Source: Lonicera japonica (Eukaryota > Streptophyta > Magnoliopsida > Dipsacales > Caprifoliaceae). From it: a stretch of DNA of 64,000 nt. The translations under genes were made by a program, and so were the position numbers. The notes below the pieces were generated by a model that was not told the DNA's origin, made no database searches, and saw nothing but the letters and a program-made list of their open reading frames with translations. Positions 1-14,237 of this stretch are shown here, piece after piece. The stretch covers positions 29,872,969 through 29,936,968 of the forward strand of contig CM038468.1 in NCBI GenBank assembly GCA_021464415.1. Reading direction: 5' to 3'. Each line of letters starts with the position of its first letter. Within the stretch, counting starts at the first letter, position 1.

Positions 1-483
1 ATGTGTGCCGAGAGACACTAGTGATACCAAGAAATGCTTAACGACTAGAGCAGCATCTTTTAAAAAACAGAGATTAAGGGAACACATCAAGAAGATGTGA
101 GTTTAATTCCCAAATACTGAGTACAATTCACATTACTGAGAATAGTATAATTCCTAAATTTTGTAAGACAGTAACTATCCAAACTTTGAGGAAGTATCTG
201 TCTCATGCCAAGACCGTGCGCATCCTTTAAATGTTACGTGAGTGTATTGCATCCTTTAATTAATTGCATTCAAGGACCTTAGACAAAAAGACCCTGAAAA
301 TTTGTTCAGTATCATAAGATTTGGTGTAACAAATCATCCAAAAATGAAATAAAATTATTTGACCCATAATTTGAGACATAAGGAAGAAATTAGACATGGC
401 ATTAAAAGATAAAATAAAAATTAAGACATTATATTTTTAAGAAAATTTAAAGTTTTTTAAACTTTGAAAAGATTTGTACGTAC
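1..483 (-). repeat. Second copy of OPR-like intron 3 (duplicated, internally deleted)
   Basis: This stretch is clearly similar to intron 3 of copy A (580-1835) and of copy B (31457-32614). Examples are the GCATCTTTTAAAAAAC block, the TTCCCAAATACTGAGTA block and the repeated block with CTTTGAGGAAGT. Compared with copy A it lacks roughly 500 bp between the first and second of these. It is the far side of the duplication that produced the chimeric exon. The true exon 4 and exon 5 would lie to the left of the window. Confidence 0.75.
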
Positions 484-3878
<3,395 letters not shown>

Positions 3879-3880
3879 TT

Positions 3881-3885
3881 CTTTT
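3881..3885. repeat. Target-site duplication CTTTT, left copy
   Basis: CTTTT directly before the LTR start at 3886. It matches 9780-9784 after the other LTR, which confirms a simple insertion. The OPR-like ATG lies 3 bp further left (3876-3878 on the plus strand). Confidence 0.9.
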
Positions 3886-4691
3886 TGTTGTGAATGTGGG
3901 AACAATAACCAAGTCCCAAATCCACTTATAAACCCGAGAAATCCCTTTCGGGAATTTCCACGAACACTTGGCGGGCGGAAACCGTCAAGCAATAGGATCT
4001 TAACACAAACCAAGTATGGCCAACACAAACTCAAGCAAATATAAAGTAAAGATAAATATCAATGACAATCAAGAGCAAAAACAAAGCAAGAAAAAACACA
4101 CCGTGTTTTGTGGAACCCTTTGGGTCTTCCACCAAGAGGGAGAAACTTTATTGATAACCAAGAGTTTACACCAATTCTCTCACAATAAACCTAACTCTAG
4201 ATCAATGGAACAAACCTCCAAAGATCACCTCTCACCTTAGCTAAACCCTAGCTAAGCACTTGTCTTTCTCTTTATCACTCTAACAAAGCAACTCTATTAC
4301 AAGTCTATGCAAAATAGAAATAAGCCTTTCTATTTATACCAAGTGAAAAAACAAGACAATTTCCTTTTACCCGCCCAACTGCAATGACAAGTTTGCAGTA
4401 CTCGGATTGACTGCAATGACAAGTTTGCAGTCAAATCCGAGTAGTGCAACAACAAGTTTGCACTAAACCCCGAGTACACTGTTTTACTGCAACAACAAGT
4501 TTGCAGTAAATCCGAGTAGTGCAACAACAACTTTGCACTAAACCAAGAGTGCACTGTTTTACTGCAACAACAAGTTTGCAGTAAATCCGAGTAGTGCAAC
4601 AACAACTTTGCACTAAACCAAGTACATTGTTTTGCTGCAACAACAACTTTGCACTCTCACTGCTTGCATGAATTACAAGCCAAACACAACA
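3886..4691 (-). repeat. Copia 3' LTR (adjacent to OPR-like exon 1)
   Basis: 806 bp starting TGTTGTGAATG and ending CACAACA on the plus strand. It matches 8974-9779 base for base as far as can be read. On the minus strand it holds a TATA box (TATAAATAG, 4330-4338), then an AATAAA signal (4147-4152), then the LTR end 7 bp before the OPR-like ATG. Between the TATA box and that ATG there is no ATG on the minus strand in any frame. Confidence 0.95.
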
Positions 4692-4703
4692 ATCTCCACC
4701 TTG
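4692..4703 (-). other. Copia polypurine tract
   Basis: AAGGTGGAGAT on the minus strand, directly upstream of the 3' LTR (which begins TGTTG). This is the usual primer site for plus-strand DNA synthesis. Confidence 0.8.
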
Positions 4704-4804
4704 GCGAGTAATCTCAAGCCAACCTCGATTGCTCCACCTCGGGATAAGAACCATGCATCCCCTTAGAGATTATCCCGACACCTCCAAGGTCACACCCTCC
4801 TCAT

Positions 4805-7800
4805 TCAACATGAAGTGAGATTAAGAAGCTTTAGGCAATGCCTAAACTTCTCCGCGGTTACCGGTTTTGTGAGCATATCGGCCGCATTCTCATCCGTATT
4901 CACCTTCTCTAGAACGACTTCCCCGGAATTAACCCAATCCCGAACTCGGTGATACCGTACATCAATGTGCTTCGTACGAGCATGATACACTTGATTTTTA
5001 GCCAAGTAAAGCGCACTTTGACTATCACACCGTAGCAAAATGCTCTCATGCTTCAAGCACAACTCGCTCACTAAGCCTTTCAACCATACCGCCTCTTTCG
5101 ACGCCTCCGTGAGTGCCATATACTCTGCTTCTGTCGTAGACAGAGCACTTGTTGCTTGTAGCATAGATCTCCATGATACCGGCCCACTTGTCAAAGTGAA
5201 CACATAACCCGTGGTAGACCTTCTTTTATCAAGATCCCCCGCATAATCGGAGTCTACAAATCCCGCAACACTATCAGCCCCATCTTTTCGCTCAAACACT
5301 ATACCCAAGGACTTGGTACCTTGTAGATATCGAAGAACCCATTTAACCGCATTCCAATGCTCTTTACCCGGATTCGACATATACCTACTAACCATTCCAA
5401 CCGCGTGAGCTAGATCCGGCCTTGTACACACCATGGCATACATAAGACAACCAACCGCGCAAGCATACGGTGTTGTCGACATCTCGGCACACTCATCAAG
5501 AGAGGAAGGACATTGCTTTGCGGACAAAGCAAAATGAGGAGCTAACGGAGTAGAAACCGGTTTCGCACTCGACATATTGAATTTCTCAATAACATGAGAA
5601 ATATATTTCTTTTGCGAAAGCCATAACTTGCCAACCTTTCTATCTCTCCGAATCTCCATACCAAGGATCTTTTGTGCGGCCCCAAGATCCTTCATGTCAA
5701 ATTCCCGGCCCAATTGCACCTTGAGCTCCTTCACCTTTGACATATCTCGACATGCTATAAGCATATCGTCCACATAAAGCATCAACAAGATAAACGAGCC
5801 ATCATCAAAGTTCCGAACATAGGCACAATGATCACCATCACACCGACGATAACCAATCCGCAACATAAATGAATCAAATCGTAAGTACCATTGCCTTGGC
5901 GACTGCTTTAGTCCATACAATGACTTCTTAAGCCGACAAACAAATTTTTCCTTACCTACTTCCTTGAACCCTTCCGGTTGCGCCATGTAAATCGTCTCCT
6001 TCAAATCACCATGAAGAAAAGCCGTCTTTACATCCATTTGCTCAAGCTCCAAGTCAAACTGAGCTACCATAGCAAGCAAAACCCGTATCGAAGTGTGTCT
6101 CACAACCGGGGAAAAAATCTCATCATAATCAACCCCTTCCTTTTGAGAAAACCCCTTCGCTACTAACCGTGCCTTGAATTTCGGTGCTTCATCTTTGTTG
6201 ATTGCTTCTTTCTTCCTAAATACCCATTTAGAACCGATAATACTCCGGTCCTTGGGCCTAGGAACCAAATCCCAAACGGAATTCATTCGTAAAGCCTCCA
6301 TCTCCTCTACCATAGCACCCATCCAACTATCCTTGTCTTCGACACTAATGGCTTCTTTATAACTAGTTGGATCACCCTCACTTGTAATAAGGGCATAGTT
6401 GACCTCGTCTTCCCAACCAAACCTTGAGGGTTGTTTGATTGCCCGTCGTGGTCTATCCCGTGCTATCGATGGTTCTGGCTCCACCTCACCCGGTCTGTCC
6501 TCGAATTCCTCTTCCTCTAGCTCCACCTCAACCGCGTCGTCATTCGGTTGAATTTCATGAGAATCATCTCTACTACCGCTTGAAGATGCTCCACCACTTC
6601 CGGTAACCGACGGACTTGGAACTATAATTGGAATCTTGACCGTATTCACCCCACCGTTATCATTGATCTCTTGGTATTCCCGTTCCTTAAGCATAGCCCC
6701 CTCATCAAATGTCACATCCCGGCTAAACAAAAGCTTTCTCGCTACCGGATCCCAAAGCTTGAACCCTTTCACCTCTCCCCCAAAACCGAGAAAGATACAC
6801 CGGTGAGCCTTCGGGTCATTCTTTGATCTCTCGTCGCTAGGAATATGAGCGTATACCGGGCACCCGAACACTCTTAACTTAGAGTAGTCCACTTCTCGTC
6901 CCGACCATACTTCTTCCGGACATTTCAAACCAAGATTCACATTCGGTGACCTATTGACCAAGTAAACGGCATGATCAACACAAGCCGCCCAAAATGTTTT
7001 CGGCAAACCCGCATGAATCCTCATACTTCTCGCCCTATCCATAATGGTGCGGTTCATTCTCTCCGCAACTCCATTTTGTTGTGGAGTTTTCTTCACGGTA
7101 AAGTGCCTTTTAATGCCGGCATTCTTGCAAAACTTCACGAATTCTCCATCCTTATACTCCCCTCCGTTGTCACTTCTCAAATACTTTACTTTCCGACCCG
7201 TTTGATTTTCCACCATAGCCTTCCACTCCTTGAATTTTCCGAAAACCTCGGATTTTTCCCTTAAGTAGTAGACCCAAACTCGACGTGAAAAATCATCAAC
7301 AAAAGTCATAAAATATTTGAAACCGCCCAAAGAAACTACCTCTAAAGGGCCACACACATCGGAGTGAATATAATCAAGCATACCTCGGCTTTTGTGTTCC
7401 GCGGTATCAAATCGAACTCTAGTTTGCTTGCCCAACACACAATACTTGCAGAAATCGAGCTTGCACCCATGGACCCCCTTCAACAATTTTCGTCGATGAA
7501 GCTCCTCCATGCCCCGTTGGCTCATGTGGCCAAGCCTCATATGCCATAACAAAAGCTCATCCCTTTCTGCTTCCGTGGAAACCGCCGCTCCACCAACTAC
7601 CGTGGTTCCTTTCAACCTATAAAGGTTGTTTGATGACTTTGTGCCGCGCAAAATCACCATTGATCCCTTCTTCACCTTCATAGCCCCGTCTTCGGCTTGA
7701 ATCACACACCCTTTTGAGTCGAGCGTGCCTAAGGAGATCAAATTTTTCTTGAGAGCGGGTACGTGTCTAACATCATTTAGCGTGCGGGTCACGCCATCCC

Positions 7801-8884
7801 ACATCTTTATTTTCACCGTGCCAATACCGACAACTTTGCATGTAGCATCATTGCCCATGAAGATTTCTCCTCCATTGCATTCCGTATAGTCAACGAACCA
7901 ATTACGATTCGGGCACATGTGATAGGAGCATCCGGAATCAAGAATCCACCCACTACTTTGATCCGCTAAAAAACAAGTAAGAACATCGGTGTTAACCTCT
8001 TGGTCCACCTCTTGGGTCGCAACTCCTGCAACCTCCCTTGGCGCGTCCGCCTTCTTACCTTTTAGCTCCGGGCAATTCTTCTTGATGTGGCCTACCTTGT
8101 GACACTTAAAGCACTCCCAATTACTTCGATCTCGTGATTGAGACCGACCCGTGCCTCTATTCTTGGCACCCCGTGACCTTGACCGCCCACTTCGTTCACC
8201 ACTACCACTCTTGGCAACCAAGCCCTCACTTGACGAAGAACTTGCCCCGTTACCTCCCTTTTTCATGGCCACGTGCGATTGGAGGTCCTTGACAACCTCA
8301 TTAAACTTGAGCGTTGTCTTGCCAAATATCAACATAGTAACGAAGTGATCATAGGAGTCCGGCAATGAAGCAAGCAACAATAAGGCGCGGTCCTCCTCAT
8401 CAAATACAACATCAATTCTCTCAAGGTCATGCACTATTGCCTTGAAGACATTGATGTGCTTGTTCAAATCTTGCCCCTCCTTCATTTCCAACTTGAAAAG
8501 TTGCTTCTTGAGGTTCAACTTGTTGGACATAGACTTCCCTATGTACATCTCCTCCATCCTAGTCCACATATCCTTTGCATTCTTCTCCGACATCAAGTTT
8601 CTCAACACTTCGTCGGTCACATGCATCTCTATAGCGGACATAGCTTTCTTATCAATCTCATTCCATTGGTCTTCGGACATATCTTGCGGCTTTTTCTCAA
8701 GTCCAAGCAATGCAACTTGCAAATTCGATTGGACGAGTACCCCCCGCATCCGTCTTTGCCAAATACCGAAATTGATAACCTCGTCATAAGGCTTTATCTT
8801 AACCTCCATAGTGCTCCCAACACCTACAATGGTGGAAGAACTAGCTTGTGTTGCAACAACTCCGGTTTGAGTCCCTTCGGCCAT
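4805..8884 (-). CDS. Copia gag-pol polyprotein (gag, protease, integrase, RT, RNase H)
   Basis: The frame encodes 1359 residues without interruption, the full length for this family. Order of domains: gag, about 30-250, ending in an Arg/Ser-rich stretch; CCHC zinc knuckle C258-C261-H266-C271; aspartic protease WILDSGC, DSG at 316-318; GAG-pre-integrase LWHMRLGHMS near 447; integrase D509, D572, E608 (spacing D-62-D-35-E); RT with D951 in QMDVKTAFLHGDL and YVDD 1037-1040; RNase H from about 1205 with VDSDYAG, STTEAEYMAL and the C-terminal ADMLTKP. No key residue is missing. The start ATG at 8884 is the first ATG after the 5' LTR TATA box. The pol order protease-integrase-RT-RNase H defines copia. 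Antisense ORFs inside it are shadows. Confidence 0.97.
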   Translation of the reverse strand: MAEGTQTGVVATQASSSTIVGVGSTMEVKIKPYDEVINFGIWQRRMRGVLVQSNLQVALLGLEKKPQDMSEDQWNEIDKKAMSAIEMHVTDEVLRNLMSEKNAKDMWTRMEEMYIGKSMSNKLNLKKQLFKLEMKEGQDLNKHINVFKAIVHDLERIDVVFDEEDRALLLLASLPDSYDHFVTMLIFGKTTLKFNEVVKDLQSHVAMKKGGNGASSSSSEGLVAKSGSGERSGRSRSRGAKNRGTGRSQSRDRSNWECFKCHKVGHIKKNCPELKGKKADAPREVAGVATQEVDQEVNTDVLTCFLADQSSGWILDSGCSYHMCPNRNWFVDYTECNGGEIFMGNDATCKVVGIGTVKIKMWDGVTRTLNDVRHVPALKKNLISLGTLDSKGCVIQAEDGAMKVKKGSMVILRGTKSSNNLYRLKGTTVVGGAAVSTEAERDELLLWHMRLGHMSQRGMEELHRRKLLKGVHGCKLDFCKYCVLGKQTRVRFDTAEHKSRGMLDYIHSDVCGPLEVVSLGGFKYFMTFVDDFSRRVWVYYLREKSEVFGKFKEWKAMVENQTGRKVKYLRSDNGGEYKDGEFVKFCKNAGIKRHFTVKKTPQQNGVAERMNRTIMDRARSMRIHAGLPKTFWAACVDHAVYLVNRSPNVNLGLKCPEEVWSGREVDYSKLRVFGCPVYAHIPSDERSKNDPKAHRCIFLGFGGEVKGFKLWDPVARKLLFSRDVTFDEGAMLKEREYQEINDNGGVNTVKIPIIVPSPSVTGSGGASSSGSRDDSHEIQPNDDAVEVELEEEEFEDRPGEVEPEPSIARDRPRRAIKQPSRFGWEDEVNYALITSEGDPTSYKEAISVEDKDSWMGAMVEEMEALRMNSVWDLVPRPKDRSIIGSKWVFRKKEAINKDEAPKFKARLVAKGFSQKEGVDYDEIFSPVVRHTSIRVLLAMVAQFDLELEQMDVKTAFLHGDLKETIYMAQPEGFKEVGKEKFVCRLKKSLYGLKQSPRQWYLRFDSFMLRIGYRRCDGDHCAYVRNFDDGSFILLMLYVDDMLIACRDMSKVKELKVQLGREFDMKDLGAAQKILGMEIRRDRKVGKLWLSQKKYISHVIEKFNMSSAKPVSTPLAPHFALSAKQCPSSLDECAEMSTTPYACAVGCLMYAMVCTRPDLAHAVGMVSRYMSNPGKEHWNAVKWVLRYLQGTKSLGIVFERKDGADSVAGFVDSDYAGDLDKRRSTTGYVFTLTSGPVSWRSMLQATSALSTTEAEYMALTEASKEAVWLKGLVSELCLKHESILLRCDSQSALYLAKNQVYHARTKHIDVRYHRVRDWVNSGEVVLEKVNTDENAADMLTKPVTAEKFRHCLKLLNLTSC

Positions 8885-8959
8885 TTATCGAACACTTGGC
8901 GCACACACCTTGCACCCAATAGCCAAACCTTGATACCAAACACTAGGCACCAACCAAAT

Positions 8960-8971
8960 GCTCTGATACCA
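8960..8971 (-). other. Copia primer-binding site (initiator Met tRNA)
   Basis: TGGTATCAGAGC on the minus strand, 2 nt inside the 5' LTR. This is the usual plant copia complement to the 3' end of initiator methionine tRNA. Confidence 0.93.
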
Positions 8972-8973
8972 CT

Positions 8974-9779
8974 TGTTGTGAATGTGGGAACAATAACCAA
9001 GTCCCAAATCCACTTATAAACCCGAGAAATCCCTTTCGGGAATTTCCACGAACACTTGGCGGGCGGAAACCGTCAAGCAATAGGATCTTAACACAAACCA
9101 AGTATGGCCAACACAAACTCAAGCAAATATAAAGTAAAGATAAATATCAATGACAATCAAGAGCAAAAACAAAGCAAGAAAAAACACACCGTGTTTTGTG
9201 GAACCCTTTGGGTCTTCCACCAAGAGGGAGAAACTTTATTGATAACCAAGAGTTTACACCAATTCTCTCACAATAAACCTAACTCTAGATCAATGGAACA
9301 AACCTCCAAAGATCACCTCTCACCTTAGCTAAACCCTAGCTAAGCACTTGTCTTTCTCTTTATCACTCTAACAAAGCAACTCTATTACAAGTCTATGCAA
9401 AATAGAAATAAGCCTTTCTATTTATACCAAGTGAAAAAACAAGACAATTTCCTTTTACCCGCCCAACTGCAATGACAAGTTTGCAGTACTCGGATTGACT
9501 GCAATGACAAGTTTGCAGTCAAATCCGAGTAGTGCAACAACAAGTTTGCACTAAACCCCGAGTACACTGTTTTACTGCAACAACAAGTTTGCAGTAAATC
9601 CGAGTAGTGCAACAACAACTTTGCACTAAACCAAGAGTGCACTGTTTTACTGCAACAACAAGTTTGCAGTAAATCCGAGTAGTGCAACAACAACTTTGCA
9701 CTAAACCAAGTACATTGTTTTGCTGCAACAACAACTTTGCACTCTCACTGCTTGCATGAATTACAAGCCAAACACAACA
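8974..9779 (-). repeat. Copia 5' LTR
   Basis: Promoter LTR of the element for minus-strand transcription. TATA box TATAAATAG lies at 9418-9426 and the AATAAA signal at 9235-9240. U3 carries the tandem hairpin array at 9466-9720. It lies between the native OPR-like promoter and the element body. Confidence 0.95.
9466..9720 (-). repeat. U3 tandem array of two alternating small hairpins (also at 4378-4632)
   Basis: Three units of about 75 bp plus a partial one. Each unit holds two inverted repeats, ACTGCAA...TTGCAGT and AGTGCAA...TTTGCACT, each with a short CAACAA-type loop. The array lies upstream of the TATA box, where copia U3 enhancer repeats are found; an enhancer role is inference. The other LTR carries the same array at 4378-4632. 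Confidence 0.85.
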
Positions 9780-9784
9780 CTTTT
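9780..9784. repeat. Target-site duplication CTTTT, right copy
   Basis: CTTTT directly after the LTR end at 9779. It pairs with 3881-3885. Confidence 0.9.
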
Positions 9785-10845
9785 CACTCTATATTTAATT
9801 GCTCACCTTCTGTTTCTGCAAAAATATTGAAAGGAACGCCTATTTATACAGCAAAAGCACAAGCTTTACCTGCCTCATGTGTATGATTGATTAAATAGTG
9901 TCAAAAAATACATGATAAATTTATCATATTTGTTTGAGGTGTTGCGCACAATAGTGTATAATAAATTAAAATGGGTCTATCGGTGTTCCCTCTCTAATAA
10001 TTCGACTGACTTTTAATACTTTTTATGAGAATATTAATTTAAGTTAATCAATAGTCAAGAATCTAACTTAATCTTTTATTATGAGATTTAGCACATATAG
10101 TCGTCGTAGAGAGTCCTGAAAATTTTGGGGGCCCAAAGTGAAATCGTAAAATAGGCCCCTTTGAGACTAAGTATACTATATACACAGTGAAAAAAATTAA
10201 AACCCTTAAACATTGTCCAGAAAGCAGAGGTTCAAGGAAAACACCTTGTTTGCCTGCCTATCCAACCGGCTTTGTTGGTATATTGATGTTCCAATTGAGC
10301 CTTTGTTGAGAACGTTTTTAACAGAAAAAGCAGGGAAATTTTTTCTTTTTTCTCAGATGAAGAGCTTATTTATTTTTGATTTTTTAAAAAACACGCCATG
10401 TGTTGCCATTTTTTCTTATGAAAAAAATTTAAATAACACTAATCCCCTTCTACTAAATCAGTGATACTAATTCAGATCTAATGAGAAAAGACAGCAATAA
10501 AGTGGGCAAACTTTTATATGATTATATATTAAATTATTTTTCCCCAAAACTATTAGTAAAAATATATATTTTCTCCTGTCATAGCCAATCCTGAATATAT
10601 ATATATACAGTGAAAGCTTAGCTTATATCATGCAACACGTTATTTAAGTAAATGATTAGGATTTAAGAGAATCCCAAATATTTATAATAAAGTTATATAA
10701 ATAATACAATGAAAGGCACAAATAACCTAATTTCACCTTATTTAATTATATCTAGTGATGCAAAAGAATACAATGAAAGGGATATTTAATTGTCTCCCAC
10801 ATACTCTTGAAAACCCCTGGTTTATATTTTGATGTGATGTAGTAG
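9785..10845. other. OPR-like copy A upstream region and non-coding AT-rich DNA
   Basis: After the TATA box there is AT-rich sequence with no convincing gene. A stretch near 10115-10160 (GGGGGCCCAAAGTG...TAGGCCCC) recalls decayed hAT-type ends, but no partner was found. The 83-codon ORF at 10213-10464 has no recognisable similarity. Confidence 0.5.
9840..9848 (-). promoter_or_regulatory. Probable native TATA box of OPR-like copy A, displaced by the copia insertion
   Basis: TATAAATAG on the minus strand. Without the copia element this box would lie about 60-70 bp upstream of the start codon at 3878, a normal spacing for a short 5' leader. With the element present it is 5.96 kb away. The role is inferred from position and consensus only. 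Confidence 0.55.
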
Positions 10846-11395
10846 AGTAAACAGTCTAAATAAAACATTCGATCTAATATCACTTTAACCATTAAACTTT
10901 AAAACGAACTATTTTGATTATTTAACTTTGGAGTGAGTACCACTTTGACCATTCCGTCTAATTCCTTGATCATCCAACTTTTGAGTGAATACCACTTTGA
11001 CTATTCCATTCAATTTGGCTATTAAATTTAATACATTTGCGTTGTATGTGACTTCGTGTAAGGTCTTTGGTCATGTTGCAACAAAACGACATTTTTCTTC
11101 AATAATTCTCGCCAAAATGAAAAACACATGCACGGTATATAAAACATAGTAATATTTTCAAGTTTCAACAAATACAGCAACTTGGGCTATTTTATTATCA
11201 AAATAATTAAAATATGATGAAATAAAGTCATATGCCTTGCACATGATTTCATTCCATTCAATTTAACAGTGAAATTGGAAGAAATTACTAAAGTGGTACT
11301 AACTCGAAAGTTTGATAGCTAAATTGGTTTGTTTTAAAGTTCGATAGCCAAAATGATACTAGACGAAAATTTAGTGTTCATTTAAGTTATTTACT
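10846..11395. mobile_element. Foldback (long inverted repeat) non-autonomous element
   Basis: The left arm (AGTAAACAGTCTAAAT...) and the right arm (reverse complement AGTAAATAACTTAAAT...) pair for about 100 bp each. Shared blocks include ATCACTTTAACCATTAAACTTTAAAAC, read as ATCATTTTGGCTATCGAACTTT... in the other arm. No coding capacity was seen. The design resembles Mutator-type foldback MITEs; no clean TSD was found. The ends resemble those of 61427-62592. Confidence 0.6.
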
Positions 11396-12705
11396 TTAAT
11401 ATTTAATCAAATGGTTAAATTACGTATTGTAGTAAAAGTTACGGTCCACATGCTATTTGAGCTATTATTGATTTTCTAAATTAAGTATAAAACCCAAAAC
11501 ATAACCATTAATTGCTCTTCGTGTTATATAATAACAGATAATTAACTAGGATAATTTTTCCAAAATAGTATTTTTGTTTCTGTCCACAACTTAAAATTAA
11601 AAAGTTAAAAGAGTAACTTTCATTTGTGTAGACGGATTACAAATTAATTAGTTTATATATTTTAATACAAAATTAAGAAAATTAGAAAGGTAAAAGAGTA
11701 ACTTTCATATGTGTAGGCGGAATAAGAAAATTGGTAATATCCACGAAATTAATTAGTTTATCCATTTTAATTCATATAATCTAATTCGTCGTTGTGAATT
11801 AGCTCATGTGAAAATGACCCAAGCACATAAATTAACAATATTCAGTTCATTACATTTGCTCCAATCAATTAAAAAATATAAATTTCTGTAAGAACCTTTT
11901 ACTTATTTGATTTAACCAAATTCAATTCTTGTATATTATTGATCGATAAAGAAATTTTTAGAGCATGGAGATTAACTCGTGTAATAAAAAGCGTCAACCT
12001 TTATATATATATATATATATTTCTTGAATGTAAATGGTTTGTGTAAATACTTGATAGTATATATATTTATTTTTCAATCACTCAAATTTAATCCAAACCT
12101 ATATTATCAGTCAACTGCATTCCAATCAATATATGAAAGGTCTCTCAATCAATGAAAAATATAAAATTTTGAAAAACCTTTTACACGTGATCTAACCAAA
12201 TTCTTTGTATTATATATTGATGGTGAAATCATTAATTATTATTATGAATATTATTATTGATACAAGTGGTGAATATATATATATATATATATAAGAGTAG
12301 TTATTGGAGGGGAAAGAGGCGGGGACAAACTCATATTTTTATTTTTTTTAGTATTCCAGATCTTAAGGACAAACTGACTTTTAACCCCGCCAAATCTAAC
12401 TCAAATCCATATTTTGACTACTGAGTTTTTGTTCCACCATTTCCTCTCTTGCTATAAGTAGGTAAAAGGATATGCCATGGTACATTCATGATCCATATTT
12501 TACATATAATGCTCGGAAGAAAATGAGTATTTGCATTTTGGCCTGCTACGTTGTCATGACATATATTTGGAAGGGTGAATTTGTTTCTATCCGCTACTTC
12601 TTTCGATTGATTCACTCTAGATTTATGGTAATTTCATACCAAGTTTAATTAACAATTTTAAAAAAATTTAGAAGTGTATCCGCCAATTAAAAATATTTTA
12701 TAAGA
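11396..12705. other. Non-coding AT-rich DNA
   Basis: No gene or transposon terminus was recognised. (AT)n runs lie at about 12002-12020 and 12274-12294. A short internal repeat near 11590-11740 contains AGAGTAACTTTCAT twice. Confidence 0.5.
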
Positions 12706-13094
12706 GTTAAGTTATAAAGAGAGATTCTCTCACTTTAACAAAAAAGAAAAGAAGATCATTTAGAAGGGTAAATCAATGTACTTTTTTATGAAAATTTATA
12801 AAAATGATCATTCGCAGTAAGTAGATCACCTCCAATTAAATAAATTCATAACAAAATTCAACCTAGAAATGGGTGTTTTGAAAATTTGATATATATATAC
12901 ATTTTCGCGGCCGTTAAAATTTTTGATGATCATCTCACCTACTTATAGGTTGAATTTTTTTATGATATTTGGTGGAAGTGATTTACGTACTTGTAATATA
13001 GATCATCTTTACAAAATCTTACGAAAAAACTCATCCAATTACATCTACAACTAACCATCCCTTCTTTTTGTTAAAAAGAGGGAATCCTCTTTAT
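12706..13094. mobile_element. Foldback MITE-like element
   Basis: The ends pair as AGTTATAAAGAGAGATTCTC against AGGTTATAAAGAGGATTCCC (reverse complement of the right end). Inner segments also pair, for example AAAATTCAACCTA with TAGGTTGAATTTT. It is about 390 bp with no coding frame. TSD not resolved. Confidence 0.6.
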
Positions 13095-13797
13095 AACCTA
13101 GCTGATTTTATAAACACATAAATTTACATTTTAATTTATGTTCCTAATCAAAATATACTTCCATGTTAATATGATTTCCTAATTTCCAGTCACTTTATTA
13201 AAAGCACTTTTATATTAATTTAGTAGATCAGTGGATCATAAATATGAACACCGCAACATTATACTAGTACAACCATATAACAATGGAACATTTTTTGTCA
13301 ACAAGTCATTTATGGGAAGTTAATATGACTTTGTGGGAAGAATGTCTATTTTAATTGCACAATCTTATAATAGGTTAGAGAAAGAACATTCGATATATAG
13401 TATGTGCATGTCCTGCGATTTTATTTTTCGTTATAAATTCATACTTGAAAGTAATTTCTTATTTAACATTTAAAAAAAGAATTTAATTCTGATTACAATA
13501 TTACAAACTCTAGAATAACCTGATTTAATATTTACTTCTGGTTCCAAAACTAATGCGTAGTCTTAATAAGAATCCAACCTTTTCACTTTCTTATCGAATC
13601 GGATTGAATTGTCTATCTTAACGAATCAGATTTGATATTGGGTAATCCTATCAAACCTTATTCATTGACAAATCTAATTGATCACTAATTTAACTTTATC
13701 CTTCTATTTGAAATTGGATTTTGCACTTGAACTAAAAATAAAATATAGACAAACATCCGAGAACGAAATAAAGGGTTTAGCCGATTTTTTCCCTTTT
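13095..13797. other. Non-coding AT-rich DNA
   Basis: No gene, repeat terminus or RNA gene was recognised in this stretch. Confidence 0.5.
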
Positions 13798-14237
13798 TGA
13801 TAAAAAATACCATGTAATTAGAAAAAATGACTGTTGAAGTTTGACCAATGTCCCTTGCTCGCCCCTAAAGTTTAATTTTTGGTTGAAATATCCTTAAAGT
13901 TTCTAATTTGTCCATCACTCATCCAAAACTGGATGACCTGTTCAAAATTTGGACGGAAAAGACACGAGGTTGGACGCGAGGGACGAATTTCAAACTTCAG
14001 TTGTTTATTCTCAAAGTATTTCAAACTTCAGAGGTTATTCTCAAAGTTTTTCAATCTTCAGGGGTTATTTTCTAAGATTTTCCATCTAGTTTTTAATGGA
14101 GCATCCAGTTTTGGATGAGTGAGGGAAAATTAGAAGCTTTCAGGATGCTTCAGCCGAAAATTGAACTTTAGGGACGAGCCAGGGACATTGGTCAAACTTT
14201 AGGGATCATTTTTGCTAATTACCCAAAAATACCATTG
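13798..14237. mobile_element. Foldback element, family 1 (copy 1)
   Basis: The two ends are complementary over about 150 bp: left AAAAATACCATGTAATTAG..., right reverse complement CAATGGTATTTTTGGGTAATTAG.... The arms share AGTTTGACCAATGTCCC and CTCATCCAAAACTGGATG. A second, more diverged copy of the family lies at about 19672-20032. Confidence 0.65.

Larger units (their letters stand above)
3886..9779 (-). mobile_element. Intact Ty1/copia LTR retrotransposon, probably Tork-like
   Basis: This is a 5894-bp element: two 806-bp LTRs (TG...CA) around a 4.28-kb internal region with one uninterrupted gag-pol frame. Target-site duplication CTTTT lies at 3881-3885 and 9780-9784. On the coding (minus) strand the primer-binding site follows the 5' LTR at 8960-8971, and a purine-rich tract precedes the 3' LTR at 4692-4703. 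The LTRs read as identical by eye, so the insertion is recent. All catalytic motifs are present, so it looks capable of autonomous movement. The Tork-lineage call rests on remembered gag similarity and is tentative. It lies in the 5' leader of OPR-like copy A, in the same direction. Confidence 0.97.

Noticed and set aside
4330..4754. Cys-rich repetitive ORFs (also at 9418-9734)
   Set aside because: They are translations of the U3 hairpin array in the LTR, not proteins.
8429..9019. 196-codon plus-strand ORF
   Set aside because: It is antisense to copia gag and shares its codon pattern; no independent family match. Treated as a shadow ORF.
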